Shown: positions 53,311-63,244, counted from the stretch's first letter. The stretch is 64,000 nucleotides of DNA from Alteromonas halophila (GCF_014651815.1 NZ_BMXP01000001.1:621028-685027); one strand, 5' to 3'. The notes: generated by a model from the letters alone, not told the origin. Numbers and translations: made by a program.

Positions 53311-54633
53311 TCAGGTTAAATCAAAGATATAACGCAGCAGGAAAATCGCCGCCAGGCAATAGGTCAGCGCGCTGACGTCGCGAAACCGGCCAGTGCCAAG
53401 TTTAATGCTGACATGCGTGATAAAGCCAAGTGCAATACCTTCACTGATACTGAAAGTGAGGGGCATGGTGATAATGGCAACCGATGCTGTGGCCAGTGCC
53501 CCTAAATCATCAAAGTCCAGCTGACGGATACTTTCCATCATCAGGATCCCCACCACCAGTAGTGCAGGTGTGGTTGCCATCAGTGGAATGGCTTTCATCA
53601 GCGGTGTAAAAAACAACGCCAGTAAAAAGCACAGGGCCACCACCACGGCAGTCAGTCCGGTACGCCCCCCTGCAGATACGCCGGCAGCTGATTCGACATA
53701 ACTGGTTACCGGTGAAGTGCCAAGTCCTGCGCCGGCGATGCTTGCTGCCGCATCGGCGGTCATGGCATTGCCCATACGCGGCAGTTTACCCGTTGGTGTG
53801 AGCAGGTTGGCACGGCGGGAGACACCCAGCAGGGTACCGATAGTGTCGAACATATTCACAAACATCAGCGCAAAAATCAGATCCCAGGTTTGTGCAAGGT
53901 GCTCAATAGGATACAGAATATCCATCGCCATAAATGTGCTGCTGATGTCATCGGGCATGCCTACAATAGCGGGTGGCGGGGAGGTCAGAGTTCCGTCGGA
54001 AACAGGAATAAACAGGCCTATGAATGTCAGGACCAGTATGGACAGTAAAATGGCGCCGGTTACCTGATGAATAAGCAGTACAATGGTCAGTAAGATCCCG
54101 AAAAGCGCCAGCAATACGGCCGGTTGAGACAAGTCGCCGAGAGACACAAATGTGGCGGGATTGTCTACCACCAGATTGGCATTTTTCAGCCCGATGAAGG
54201 CGATAAACAATCCAATGCCGCATTGCACACCAATTTTCAGCGCCCGGGGAATGGCTTCGGCAATTTTGCGCCGTATCCCGGTCAGGGTCAGCAGTAAAAA
54301 CAAGATGCCATTCCAGAACACAATACCCAGCGCGGCTTCCCAGGGGACATCACGGGACACGCAAATCGTGAAGGCGAAAAAAGCATTGAGTCCCATTCCG
54401 GGTGCCAGTGCGATAGGGTAGTTTGTCATCAGTGCCATCAGCAGGGTGCCAATGCACGCCGACAGGGCAGTGACTGTAATGAGGCCAGTGACCGGCATTC
54501 CGCTTTGCCCCAGGATCCCCGGATTCACAATCAGAATGTACGACATAGCCGCAAATGTTGTCAGGCCCGCGACCAGCTCTTTTTTCATGGTGGTCTGATG
54601 TGCCTGCAACTTAAACAGACGCTCTATGAACAT
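53311..54633 (-). CDS. AzgA-type purine base permease (NCS2 superfamily)
   Basis: 440 residues with about 12-14 membrane helices. Family motifs: ELVAGLTTFAAMSYILIVNP at the N terminus, LAPGMGLNAFFAF, and MFVNMFDTIGTLLGVS followed by ADAAASIAGAGLGTSPVTSY. Relatives import adenine, guanine or hypoxanthine with protons. ATG 54633 has GGGGTG upstream and is preferred over the GTG at 54642. It converges on the regulator gene and is divergent from the adenine deaminase gene. Confidence 0.92.
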   Translation of the reverse strand: MFIERLFKLQAHQTTMKKELVAGLTTFAAMSYILIVNPGILGQSGMPVTGLITVTALSACIGTLLMALMTNYPIALAPGMGLNAFFAFTICVSRDVPWEAALGIVFWNGILFLLLTLTGIRRKIAEAIPRALKIGVQCGIGLFIAFIGLKNANLVVDNPATFVSLGDLSQPAVLLALFGILLTIVLLIHQVTGAILLSILVLTFIGLFIPVSDGTLTSPPPAIVGMPDDISSTFMAMDILYPIEHLAQTWDLIFALMFVNMFDTIGTLLGVSRRANLLTPTGKLPRMGNAMTADAAASIAGAGLGTSPVTSYVESAAGVSAGGRTGLTAVVVALCFLLALFFTPLMKAIPLMATTPALLVVGILMMESIRQLDFDDLGALATASVAIITMPLTFSISEGIALGFITHVSIKLGTGRFRDVSALTYCLAAIFLLRYIFDLT

Positions 54634-54805
54634 GGTGTACACCCCGGTTAGTTTGGTCAGTGTCGCTCGATGCTGGTAATCGGTTTCATACAGCTATGGC
54701 GTTCTGGATGTGTTTTATGGAAAGATACAACGTACCAGTTGTTGCCTTGACTATGCATCACTTTCACGTAAAAAAAGCAAAAAGGCGGAATAAAGGAGCG
54801 CTTCC

Positions 54806-55819
54806 ATGTCACTTTCCGGGCTCATCAGGGCATTACCTAAAGCCGAGTTACATCTGCATATTGAGGGCACACTGACGCCAGAGCGAATGTGGAGTCTGGC
54901 GCAACGCCACGGCATTACGCTGCCTTACGAAAGCGTTGACGCTATTACCGACGCGTATCAGTTTTCGGATTTGCAGAGCTTCCTCGATCTTTATTACCAG
55001 GGCGCGGATGTGCTGCGCGATGAGCAAGACTTCTATTTACTGATGCAGGACTACCTTGCCTCGTGCAACGCGCAGAATATTGTGCATGCGGAAATTATGT
55101 TTGATCCTCAAACGCATACCAAACGCGGCGTGGGGTTTGACGTTTTTATGCCTGGCTTTTTAAAGGCGCTGGAGGAAGCGAAGCAGATGTGGGGCATAAC
55201 CAGCACGCTAATCATGTGTTTTTTGCGCGACTTACCTGAGTCTGATGCGTTTGACACACTCGCCCAGGCTGAGCCCTGGTACGAGCATATTACGGCTGTT
55301 GGGCTGGATAGCGCTGAGGTAGGCAATCCGCCGGAAAAGTTTACAGATGTATTCGCACAGGCTCGGGCGCGGGGCTTTAAGTGTGTGGCCCATGCCGGTG
55401 AAGAGGGGCCGCCGGAGTATATTGTGCAGGCGCTTGATGTACTGCATGTTAATCGCATTGATCATGGCGTAAAATGTGAATTGGCACCGGCGCTGATGGC
55501 GCGGTTACGGGATAAGCAAATTGCGCTGACCGTCTGCCCGCAAAGTAACCTCAAGTTGTGCGTGATTGACGATATGGCGCAGCACAATATTTTGCGACTG
55601 CTTGATGCGGGGCTGTTGGTAACGGTGAATGCAGATGATCCCAGTTATTTTGATGGCGATCTGGTGGCAAACTTTATGGCACTTGAACGCGAACTGGGAA
55701 TGACCGCAGCACAACTGCGGCAACTGGTTATCAATGGTTTTACGGGCAGCTTTTTGCCTGAAGCGGTGAAAGCCCGCCATATTGCCAGCGTTAATTCAGT
55801 ATTTGAAATGGCAGGCTAA
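54806..55819 (+). CDS. Adenine deaminase (adenosine-deaminase family, type 2)
   Basis: 337 residues. Metal residues His16 and His18 (LPKAELHLHIEGTL), the substrate and catalytic HAGEEGPPEY, RIDHG and the late NADDPSYF are present. The match to Pseudomonas-type adenine deaminases is closer than to true adenosine deaminases, so the likely reaction is adenine to hypoxanthine. It fits the purine permease next to it. Possible -35 TTGACT (54747) and a weak TAAAAA at -10 lie in the divergent gap. Confidence 0.88.
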   Translation: MSLSGLIRALPKAELHLHIEGTLTPERMWSLAQRHGITLPYESVDAITDAYQFSDLQSFLDLYYQGADVLRDEQDFYLLMQDYLASCNAQNIVHAEIMFDPQTHTKRGVGFDVFMPGFLKALEEAKQMWGITSTLIMCFLRDLPESDAFDTLAQAEPWYEHITAVGLDSAEVGNPPEKFTDVFAQARARGFKCVAHAGEEGPPEYIVQALDVLHVNRIDHGVKCELAPALMARLRDKQIALTVCPQSNLKLCVIDDMAQHNILRLLDAGLLVTVNADDPSYFDGDLVANFMALERELGMTAAQLRQLVINGFTGSFLPEAVKARHIASVNSVFEMAG

Positions 55820-55825
55820 CGCATA

Positions 55826-56221
55826 CTACTGCTGTTGTTGCTGTTGCAGATGAGCCTGCAGACAGGCCACGGAGTCATCGACAACCTGGAGGAAGGCGTC
55901 TTTTCGCTGTGCAATACTGTCTACTTCCCCCGCTTTAGCAGCCCGCTCAAACACTTCACAGAAGGCAAACAGACGGCTTAGGCCAACATCACCGCTACTG
56001 CCTTTAAGGTAATGGCTGAAATGGCGCACCTGTTCGGCATCGGCCTGGGCAATAGCGCCGGTTAAGCTAGCAGTCGTGCCCTTTATCTGATTAAGAAAGA
56101 TCGCTACTATATTATCCAACAGTACCTCACTACCAGCCAGTCGCAACAGGGCTGCCTGCCTGTCCCACAGGGGGTATGTCTGACTGTCAAACTGCATAAT
56201 ATCCAGACCCAGTGCCGACAT
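55826..56221 (-). CDS. Stand-alone Hpt phosphotransfer protein
   Basis: 131 residues. The Hpt signature HYLKGSSGDVG with His70 (HxxKGS) sits in a four-helix Hpt domain. An ideal AGGAGG site precedes ATG 56221. The C terminus ends in six Gln encoded by a short CAA/CAG microsatellite. It would take phosphate from a hybrid kinase and pass it to a receiver, and the divergent REC-GGDEF gene is an obvious candidate receiver. This partner is inferred from position only. Confidence 0.82.
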   Translation of the reverse strand: MSALGLDIMQFDSQTYPLWDRQAALLRLAGSEVLLDNIVAIFLNQIKGTTASLTGAIAQADAEQVRHFSHYLKGSSGDVGLSRLFAFCEVFERAAKAGEVDSIAQRKDAFLQVVDDSVACLQAHLQQQQQQ

Positions 56222-56432
56222 TATTCCTCCTTAAATTAGCAATTAGTCTAACGAAACGGTATTGGTGCTTCATATTGTGCATAGTATAAGCATATACTAA
56301 TTTTGTTGCTCATCTATTGAGGGATCGATAATAGAGTAACGCCTATACGTGGCGGTATGAAGACTCATACCTGTATTCGGCAGGCCAGTGTGGTTAGCGA
56401 CATCACTGGGTCAGTAGTAAGAGGGTATGAGG

Positions 56433-57368
56433 ATGCTAAAACTGGAAACCAAACCCCTGAAAGAGTGTCAGGTTCTGATTGTTGATGACGAACTGGTAAG
56501 CCAGGAAGTAATATCATCCGCACTGGATAAAATGGTTCAATGTGCAGTTGTAGGCAGTGGCGAAGAGGCCATTGCTTTTTGTCAGCATACTCAGCCAGAC
56601 CTGATTATTCTGGATTTGGACATGCCTGGGCGTGATGGGCTGTCAGTATGTATGGAGTTAAAGCGTCATGAGAACACTCAGAGTACGCCGGTTATTTTTG
56701 TTACTGCAACGCTGGACGTTGAAACTGAAAATAACTGTTGGCGGGTGGGGGCCGCGGATTATGTGTTGAAGCCCGTCACAATGACAACCTTACGTGCTCG
56801 CGTCAAAACTCACATACAAAACAAACTACGGATGGAACTGCTTGAAAACCTGACGCTTTACGATCCGCTGACTGGGGTTTATAACCGCTTATATCTGCGT
56901 TACGAACTGCCATCAATAATTCGTCAGTTACTGCGTGAGCAGCAATGCCTTTCGATGGTGTTGGTAGATATAGACTTTTTTAAAGCGTTTAATGATACCT
57001 ATGGCCATTTAGAGGGAGATGCTTGTCTGAAGCAGGTTGCTGAAGCACTAAATCACAGCGTTCACAGGCCGCGAGATGTCGTGATCCGTTTTGGGGGGGA
57101 GGAATTCCTTATACTGCTGTCCGATACTGACCTTAACGGGGCATCGCAAAGAGCACAGAAGATGGTGGACAACGTTCGGGAACTAAATAAAGAAAATAAA
57201 AAAGGTATAAAAGGAAAGCTAACCCTGAGTGCCGGTGTTGAATGCTGTGACGTTGAGGAGCTCAGAAATAACAAGATTATTGAAGCATTAGGGCGGCTTG
57301 ATAAAAAGCTCTATAAAGCAAAGGAAGAAGGCAGAAGCCGAGTCTGGAAAATGGCGCTTTCTGAATAA
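56433..57368 (+). CDS. REC-GGDEF response regulator (diguanylate cyclase)
   Basis: 311 residues. A receiver domain with Asp61 (LIILDLDMPG) and the DD pair IVDDE is joined to a GGDEF domain with intact FGGEEF. ATG 56433 has GAGGG 7 bases upstream; ATG 56427 is too close to that site. It should make c-di-GMP when phosphorylated, perhaps through the divergent Hpt protein. The design resembles WspR or PleD-like regulators. Confidence 0.92.
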   Translation: MLKLETKPLKECQVLIVDDELVSQEVISSALDKMVQCAVVGSGEEAIAFCQHTQPDLIILDLDMPGRDGLSVCMELKRHENTQSTPVIFVTATLDVETENNCWRVGAADYVLKPVTMTTLRARVKTHIQNKLRMELLENLTLYDPLTGVYNRLYLRYELPSIIRQLLREQQCLSMVLVDIDFFKAFNDTYGHLEGDACLKQVAEALNHSVHRPRDVVIRFGGEEFLILLSDTDLNGASQRAQKMVDNVRELNKENKKGIKGKLTLSAGVECCDVEELRNNKIIEALGRLDKKLYKAKEEGRSRVWKMALSE

Positions 57369-57734
57369 AGCTGGCTGCTTACACCTAATACTCTCTTTTT
57401 TTGAAGCGCTTGTCATACCAGCCTTCTAAAGCGATGAAGGCGGCGAGTACTGCTTTTCTCAGACGTCATCTCATGAGCCGTTCGGTACCTGCATGTCGCA
57501 ATCGACGTATCCGTCTCGCGAACGTCTGTCTGCCTCTACCGTGAACGATATGAACCCTCTCGGTTACAGCACACAAGTAAATTATCGCGCGATGCCGACG
57601 CGCTCATTATCAAAGCTGATGATTGCGCCAGTATGCTGAAGTAGCATGCGCTTAGCCGTTGGTCTGGGTCAGTACAATGTTATCAGGCCACAGCTGTCAT
57701 GGCGCTGCGCATGTCAGAGCGAGTTGAGTGCAGT
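57369..57734. other. 366-bp gap without a recognised gene
   Basis: All frames are short and show no recognisable protein remnant. There is a T7 run at 57402-57408 that could terminate the REC-GGDEF transcript, but no clear stem precedes it. Confidence 0.4.
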
Positions 57735-58760
57735 TTATCCCGGTGCCTGGGGTGATAAATTACACCGGCCTAGAAATTCCTGCCACAACTGCACATGTTC
57801 ATCCACGGCGCGCTGATACGCGGCAAACCCACTTACGCCATAGTTTTCAATATAGGCACGAAAATCCGGGTGAAAAGCGGGCATCGTTGTCCAGTCTTTA
57901 TAAAGGGGCGCAAGCTGGTAGTGATAGTCGTTAATCCGACTGCCAACAGGCTGAATTTTTTCGATAAAAAACAGGTAAAATACATTGCGCAGAATTTTGG
58001 CCTGTTCAGAGGCCCGGCCATCCGGACAGGCTACCGCAGCAAGTAGCGGTGTCAGCGCCTCGGTGAGGGGCGACAATGTCTGCTTAAGGTAGCGCTGGGT
58101 CTGGAACAGTTTAGCGGGCAGGCGTGCCGATGCGGTTTGCTGTAGTTGGCTTTCCAGTTCATTTAACGTAAAAGGCGACAGTGTGCGACGTTCATGCAGA
58201 TAATGAAGCGCACTGAGTCCGGCCCGCGCATCGCGATTGCCATTTGCCTGTAGCAGGGCTCTGGGCATTGACAGGGCATACTGCATTTCCTGGCCAGACT
58301 GAATAAGGTTGGCCCAGACCTGCTGACGCTGCTGGCTTTTTACCGATTTAATGGTAGTTAACCGGGTAGCCAGTGTCGGGTCTGTGCCCCGAAGTCTGGT
58401 GATACATTCATCAATGGAGGCAAGCAGTTGCGTTTCATACGCCAGACGCTGAGACGGCTGCTGGGTTTTTCCTACTGCTGTATTGCGCTCGGCGACCAGT
58501 GTTCCCAGTTCGCAGTTTTGAAGCGCATAGAACTCGCGCAAATTGACGTTTACCGACGGGATCGCCTGGCGAAGGGAGGCTGACGCGGGGTAGTTTAACG
58601 CCGGCCGGTTATCGGGTGTGGGCAATGGCGCCTCAAGAACCCGTGACAGGCGGGTATGATAGTCCTCAACGGCATCTTCCAGCGCACTGCCGCCAAAACA
58701 CCCGGTCAGCAGCAATGCCGGGAATAGAACAAGCAGGCTGTTACGCAGACGCAACAGCAT
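57735..58760 (-). CDS. DUF3080 lipoprotein
   Basis: 341 residues. A lipoprotein signal with lipobox LLTGC (Cys21) is followed by a helical domain typical of DUF3080: EDYHTRLSRVLE near the start and the final FFIEKIQPVGSRINDYHYQL and AFHPDFRAYI regions. The function is unknown. The ATG at 58760 lies inside the end of folM (20-bp overlap), so translation is coupled; an extension upstream of it is rejected because it would spoil the signal peptide. Confidence 0.82.
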   Translation of the reverse strand: MLLRLRNSLLVLFPALLLTGCFGGSALEDAVEDYHTRLSRVLEAPLPTPDNRPALNYPASASLRQAIPSVNVNLREFYALQNCELGTLVAERNTAVGKTQQPSQRLAYETQLLASIDECITRLRGTDPTLATRLTTIKSVKSQQRQQVWANLIQSGQEMQYALSMPRALLQANGNRDARAGLSALHYLHERRTLSPFTLNELESQLQQTASARLPAKLFQTQRYLKQTLSPLTEALTPLLAAVACPDGRASEQAKILRNVFYLFFIEKIQPVGSRINDYHYQLAPLYKDWTTMPAFHPDFRAYIENYGVSGFAAYQRAVDEHVQLWQEFLGRCNLSPQAPG

Positions 58761-59505
58761 GAATGCTCCGGCCGCCATCAACATAGATGATCTGGCCGGT
58801 GATATAGCGAGCTTTTATCAGAAACAGCGCCGTATCAGCAATATCATCGGGGCTGCCAAGCCGGTTTAACGGAATGCCTGCAAGCATGGCCTGCCGGTCA
58901 TCCTCATCCATGTCGCGTTCGGGCCAGAGTATAGCCCCGGGTCCAATACCATTCACTCTCACATCAGGGGCGAGTTCTGTCGCAAGCGAGCGGGTGAGTG
59001 AAGCCAGTGCCGATTTTGCCATGCAGTAAAGTGAATGCTCTGGCAGGGGCCGGTCGATGTGCATGTCCACCATATTAATAATGACGCCCTCTGTCTTATT
59101 GAGCGCACCGGCAACGGCCTGAGTTAAGAAATAGGCACCCTGCACATTACTGCCCATGAGGCTGTGCCAGTCATCCGGCGAGGCCTCATTAAGCGGCGTT
59201 GGATAAAACGCTGACGCATTGTTAATCAGCACGTCCAGACGCCCAAAGCAACGCAGGGCGTCCTGACCAAGCCGTTTAACCGCTTGCGGATCGCTCAGAT
59301 CGGCCTGCAGTGCGGTGGCGGAACCACTGCGCGTGTCATTAAGTGAAGTGACCAGCGTGTCGGCAGCATCAGCAGAATGATGGTAGTGAACAATGACCGC
59401 GTAGCCCTGTGCATGCAGGCGGGTGATCAGTGTTTTGCCAATGCGCTTTGCGGACCCGGTCACCAGCGCTACAGGCTGGCCGGCAGAGGTTGAATGTTGC
59501 GTCAC
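58741..59505 (-). CDS. folM: FolM-like pteridine (dihydromonapterin) reductase
   Basis: 254 residues, a short-chain dehydrogenase. The NADPH site reads TGSAKRIG, with the Arg typical of pteridine reductases, then NNASAF and catalytic YCMAK and Ser-containing upstream strand. PGAILWPE at the substrate loop is also pteridine-reductase-like. It probably reduces dihydromonapterin or dihydrofolate. The link to folM is by family; exact substrate unproven. It overlaps the DUF3080 gene. Confidence 0.82.
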   Translation of the reverse strand: MTQHSTSAGQPVALVTGSAKRIGKTLITRLHAQGYAVIVHYHHSADAADTLVTSLNDTRSGSATALQADLSDPQAVKRLGQDALRCFGRLDVLINNASAFYPTPLNEASPDDWHSLMGSNVQGAYFLTQAVAGALNKTEGVIINMVDMHIDRPLPEHSLYCMAKSALASLTRSLATELAPDVRVNGIGPGAILWPERDMDEDDRQAMLAGIPLNRLGSPDDIADTALFLIKARYITGQIIYVDGGRSIHAVASA

Positions 59506-59523
59506 GGGTGTACTCTCACTTAG

Positions 59524-60417
59524 TCAGCTGTGCTGGATCTGGGAAATCAGTGATTTTGCCTGATTGGCATAGCCGGATCCAAACAATAATGCGTGATTAA
59601 GTATATGGTACAACTGGTAAATTGGTTTACGCGCAGCATAGCCATCTGCTATTGCATGCTCTGAACGGTATCCCTCGTAAAAGGCCTCACCAAAGCCGCC
59701 GAACAGCTCTGTCATGGCTAGATCGGTCTCGGCATCCCCCACATAAACCGCCGGATCGTAGAGCACTGGCCCCTTGTTGGTTGCCCCTGCATTCCCTGAC
59801 CACAAATCGCCGTGCAGCAGCGATGGGGCGGGGTGATGGGAACTCAGTTGCTGATGCACACTGTTAACCAGAACGTCGTTATCCGTAATCATCATGCCTT
59901 TGCGACTGAAACGCTCGAGCATACTGCCAATACGTTTCTCGGCAAAAAAGTCTGCCCAGTTTTCATACCAGCCATTTTCCTGCACGCTGGCGCCGATAAA
60001 ATTATCCTCGTCCCAGCCATAATGAGCATACCCATTGGCCTGATGCAGCCGGGCCACCATTTTTCCCAGCCCGTACAAGGTAGCGGTGTCGACAGACGGC
60101 TGAAAACGCAGATGGGATAACACCAGATATTCAATGTCGCGCCCATCCACATGAACATCGCCACAGGCGATTACGCGCGGTACCGACACGCCCTCAATCG
60201 CGGCCATTGCCGACAAGCCCTCGGCTTCGCATTTAAGCGGTTTGCTTGCTTCCAGCGGGTGAATTTTGACAAAAAAGCGGTGGCGCTCATCGCGGATCAC
60301 GAAGCACTGATGGGTATCACCACCGGATGCCATTTTTTGGTGCTGACAGATAAACGGCATGTCGAGGGCTGAAGATATCTGCTCACTGATAAAATGCCAC
60401 ATGGTTGCTGTCACCAT
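59524..60417 (-). CDS. Fructosamine kinase-like protein (YniA family)
   Basis: 297 residues. A small aminoglycoside-kinase-like fold with the catalytic segment SLLHGDLWSGN and the metal segment YDPAVYVGDAETDLAM, as in fructosamine-3-kinases and E. coli YniA. The family phosphorylates ketoamines formed by glycation. ATG 60417 has AAAGG at a suitable distance; MWHF at 60402 matches the YniA start equally well. It lies upstream of folM on the same strand (18 bp) and is divergent from thrS. Confidence 0.87.
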   Translation of the reverse strand: MVTATMWHFISEQISSALDMPFICQHQKMASGGDTHQCFVIRDERHRFFVKIHPLEASKPLKCEAEGLSAMAAIEGVSVPRVIACGDVHVDGRDIEYLVLSHLRFQPSVDTATLYGLGKMVARLHQANGYAHYGWDEDNFIGASVQENGWYENWADFFAEKRIGSMLERFSRKGMMITDNDVLVNSVHQQLSSHHPAPSLLHGDLWSGNAGATNKGPVLYDPAVYVGDAETDLAMTELFGGFGEAFYEGYRSEHAIADGYAARKPIYQLYHILNHALLFGSGYANQAKSLISQIQHS

Positions 60418-60515
60418 ATCGAAAACCTTTCTCTCATTATGGTCAATATTTCTGGCTTTACCGAGAATAATTCTGTTGCTGCCAGGATGATTTTGTCCGG
60501 ATGCGTGCACCGCCA

Positions 60516-60543
60516 TTGCAAGTCACGGGCAAGCCGTTATAAT
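60516..60543 (+). promoter_or_regulatory. Promoter of the thrS leader
   Basis: TTGCAA (60516-60521), 16-bp spacer, TATAAT (60538-60543). Transcription would begin near 60550, giving a leader of about 157 nt before thrS that contains an intrinsic terminator. Confidence 0.65.
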
Positions 60544-60616
60544 CGCAGCAGAACAGGCGCCTTATACGCTAAAGCTAGTAGCCTGTGTCAGGGCAATGGT
60601 AATGCTCTGAAGTAAT

Positions 60617-60645
60617 AACACCCTATGGGGTGTTTTTTATTTTTC
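60617..60645 (+). terminator. Intrinsic terminator inside the thrS leader
   Basis: AACACCC and GGGTGTT form the stem with loop TATG, followed by TTTTT-A-TTTTT. There is no plus-strand gene upstream to terminate, so it may attenuate thrS or end a short RNA of about 85 nt. Upstream, ACAGGC (near 60556) and GCCTGT (near 60580) could form a further stem. Confidence 0.75.
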
Positions 60646-60706
60646 GTTTTACAAAACACAATAACAAGTGGCGCAGAGTAGGCGTCACCACTGTCAAGGA
60701 CAAAAC

Positions 60707-62617
60707 ATGCCTGTAATTACGCTCCCCGATGGAAGCCAGCGCGCTTTCGATAACCCTGTTTCTGTACTCGATGTTGCCAGCGATATTGGCCCTGGTCTGG
60801 CAAAAGCCACCATTGCCGGTAAAGTGGACGGCGAGCTGGTAGATGCAGTGGATGTGATCGACCACGATGCGGCTTTGCAAATTATTACCGCCAAAGACGA
60901 GGACGGACTAGCGATCCTGCGTCACAGCTGCGCGCACCTGTTAGGCCACGCCATCAAGCAATTGTGGCCGGAAACCAAAATGGCCATCGGTCCGGTTATC
61001 GACAATGGGTTCTACTACGACGTAGATATGGATCACAGCCTGTCGCATGAAGACCTGCAAAAGCTGGAAAAGCGTATGCTGGAGCTGGCCAAGACCAACT
61101 ATGAAGTGGTGAAGAACACCGTAAGCTGGGCACAAGCGCGCGAAACCTTTGCCGAGCGCGGCGAGAGCTACAAGATTGAAATTCTGGATGAAAACATCAG
61201 TCAGGACGACAATCCGGCGCTATACCACCACGAAGAATACACTGACATGTGTCGTGGCCCGCACGTACCCAACATGAAGTTCTGTCACCACTTTAAACTG
61301 ATGAAAGTGGCGGGCGCTTACTGGCGCGGTGACAGCGACAACAAAATGCTGCAACGCATTTACGGCACCGCCTGGGCCGACAAGAAACAGCTTAAAGCGT
61401 ACCTGCAGCGATTAGAAGAAGCCGAGAAGCGCGACCACCGTAAAATTGGCAAGGCGCTGGATTTATTCCACTGGCAGGAAGAAGCACCGGGTATGGTGTT
61501 CTGGCACAACGACGGCTGGTCGATTTACACCGAGCTGGAAAAGTTTGTACGTGAAAAACTGCGTGAATACCAGTACGACGAAGTGAAAGGCCCGATGATG
61601 ATGGACCGCTCACTGTGGGAGAAATCCGGTCACTGGGACAAATACGCCGAGAACATGTTCACCACCGAATCGGAAAAGCGCGAGTACGCGGTGAAACCCA
61701 TGAACTGCCCGGGCCATGTCCAAATCTTTAATCAGGGCCTGAAATCGTATCGCGATCTGCCGCTGCGTATGGCCGAGTTTGGCTGCTGTCATCGTAATGA
61801 GCCATCAGGTGCACTGCACGGGCTGATGCGTGTGCGTGGCTTTACGCAGGACGATGCTCATGTTTTTTGTACCGAAGAACAGATCCTGGATGAGGTCTCA
61901 AGCTGTATCCAGATGGTGTATGAAACCTACGCGGCCTTCGGTTTTGAAAAAATTGCCGTGAAGCTGTCGACACGTCCGGATAAACGGGTGGGCTCAGATG
62001 ATATCTGGGACAAGTCAGAAGCGGCTCTGGCCGAAGCCCTAAAAGCTAACGACATCGAGTTTGACTATCAGCCGGGTGAGGGCGCGTTTTACGGGCCGAA
62101 AATTGAATTTACCCTGCATGATTGTCTGGACCGTGCCTGGCAGTGCGGTACCGTGCAGCTGGACTTCTCCATGCCGGGACGCTTAGGCTCAAGCTATGTG
62201 GCAGAAGACGGTGAACGTCGTGTACCGGTAATGATTCACCGTGCCATTTTGGGCTCGCTGGAGCGCTTTATCGGTATTCTGACCGAAGAATACGCTGGTT
62301 TCTTCCCGTTGTGGCTGGCGCCGCAACAAATTGTGGTGATGAATATCACGGATAATCAGGCCGATTACGCACGTAATTGCGTGAAAAAACTCAATGAATT
62401 GGGCTTTAGAGCAAAGTCTGACTTGAGAAATGAGAAGATAGGCTTTAAAATCCGCGAGCACACCTTAAAGCGTGTTCCTTACATGCTGGTGGTGGGTGAC
62501 AAAGAAATGGAAGCCGGTGAGGTAGCAGTACGTTCCCGCCGTGGTGACGATCTTGGAAAGATGCATCTGGACGCTTTCATCACCCGCGCTCAGCAGGAAG
62601 TGGCCGACAAGGCCTGA
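60707..62617 (+). CDS. thrS: Threonyl-tRNA synthetase
   Basis: 636 residues (E. coli 642). Domain order: TGS (1-62, [20 protein letters not shown]), editing domain with the [10 protein letters not shown] and YTDMCRGPH zinc-like motifs, class-II catalytic core with [12 protein letters not shown] and FRNEP-equivalent [13 protein letters not shown], and an anticodon-binding domain at the end. It charges tRNA-Thr. AAGGA precedes ATG 60707; the longer frame to 60668 lies in the leader and is rejected. It heads the conserved thrS-infC-rpmI-rplT operon. Confidence 0.98.
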   Translation: MPVITLPDGSQRAFDNPVSVLDVASDIGPGLAKATIAGKVDGELVDAVDVIDHDAALQIITAKDEDGLAILRHSCAHLLGHAIKQLWPETKMAIGPVIDNGFYYDVDMDHSLSHEDLQKLEKRMLELAKTNYEVVKNTVSWAQARETFAERGESYKIEILDENISQDDNPALYHHEEYTDMCRGPHVPNMKFCHHFKLMKVAGAYWRGDSDNKMLQRIYGTAWADKKQLKAYLQRLEEAEKRDHRKIGKALDLFHWQEEAPGMVFWHNDGWSIYTELEKFVREKLREYQYDEVKGPMMMDRSLWEKSGHWDKYAENMFTTESEKREYAVKPMNCPGHVQIFNQGLKSYRDLPLRMAEFGCCHRNEPSGALHGLMRVRGFTQDDAHVFCTEEQILDEVSSCIQMVYETYAAFGFEKIAVKLSTRPDKRVGSDDIWDKSEAALAEALKANDIEFDYQPGEGAFYGPKIEFTLHDCLDRAWQCGTVQLDFSMPGRLGSSYVAEDGERRVPVMIHRAILGSLERFIGILTEEYAGFFPLWLAPQQIVVMNITDNQADYARNCVKKLNELGFRAKSDLRNEKIGFKIREHTLKRVPYMLVVGDKEMEAGEVAVRSRRGDDLGKMHLDAFITRAQQEVADKA

Positions 62618-62642
62618 TTTATCAGGAGTACGCACATTGAGG

Positions 62643-62674
62643 GCCCGCCGCCAGCAATACTGCAAGGGGCGGGC
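62643..62674 (+). other. Hairpin between thrS and infC
   Basis: GCCCGCC (62643-62649) and GGCGGGC (62668-62674) can pair across an 18-base loop. It has no T-run and more likely marks a processing site or part of infC translational control than a terminator. Confidence 0.35.
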
Positions 62675-62691
62675 AGACGATTAAAGTTTTT

Positions 62692-62707
62692 GGAGGAATA
62701 GCACATT
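62692..62707 (+). promoter_or_regulatory. Ribosome-binding site and ATT start of infC
   Basis: GGAGGA (62692-62697) is seven bases before ATT at 62705. The rare ATT start is a known feature of infC: IF-3 discriminates against non-standard start codons, giving autoregulation. Confidence 0.93.
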
Positions 62708-63244
62708 AAAGGCGCTAACAATAAGGCTCAGGGCGACAAAGCCCGCATTAACGATGATATTAAAGCCAGAGAAGTACGGTTAATTGGCAAAGATGGAGAT
62801 CAGGTAGGGATTGTAACGCTTACCGAAGCGATGGAGTCTGCTACTGAAGCCTCACTGGATCTTGTTGAAATCAGTCCGAATGCTGAGCCGCCAGTCTGTA
62901 AAATTATGGACTATGGCAAGTTCCTCTTCGAAAAAAGTAAAGCTCAGAAAGAGCAGAAGAAAAAACAGAAGCAAATTCAGGTCAAGGAGGTTAAATTCCG
63001 CCCTGGCACTGATGAAGGCGATTACCAGGTAAAACTGCGCAACCTGCGTCGCTTTCTTGAAGGGGGTGATAAAGCCAAAGTCACGATTCGCTTCCGCGGA
63101 CGTGAAATGGCCCACCAGGAGATCGGTATCGAGCTTTTAAATCGCGTTAAAGGCGATTTGGAGGACGTTGCCACTTGCGAGTCTTTCCCACGTCGTGTGG
63201 AAGGCCGTCAGATGATCATGGTGCTAGCCCCAAATAAGAAGTAG
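62705..63244 (+). CDS. infC: Translation initiation factor IF-3 (ATT start)
   Basis: 179 residues when begun at ATT 62705; the reading then starts [20 protein letters not shown], aligning with the E. coli IF-3 N terminus. The first ATG, 62831, would remove 42 residues of the N-terminal domain. Landmarks: [19 protein letters not shown] stretch [20 protein letters not shown], the lysine-rich linker [14 protein letters not shown], and [12 protein letters not shown] in the C domain. IF-3 binds the 30S subunit and checks start codon and initiator tRNA. Confidence 0.97.
   Translation: MKGANNKAQGDKARINDDIKAREVRLIGKDGDQVGIVTLTEAMESATEASLDLVEISPNAEPPVCKIMDYGKFLFEKSKAQKEQKKKQKQIQVKEVKFRPGTDEGDYQVKLRNLRRFLEGGDKAKVTIRFRGREMAHQEIGIELLNRVKGDLEDVATCESFPRRVEGRQMIMVLAPNKK

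Noticed and set aside
57369..57734. Possible gene remnant in the 366-bp gap
   Set aside because: Short frames were translated by eye and none resembled a known protein.
62831..63244. IF-3 starting at the first ATG
   Set aside because: It would lose 42 conserved residues; ATT at 62705 with GGAGGA and alignment to E. coli IF-3 is the better start.
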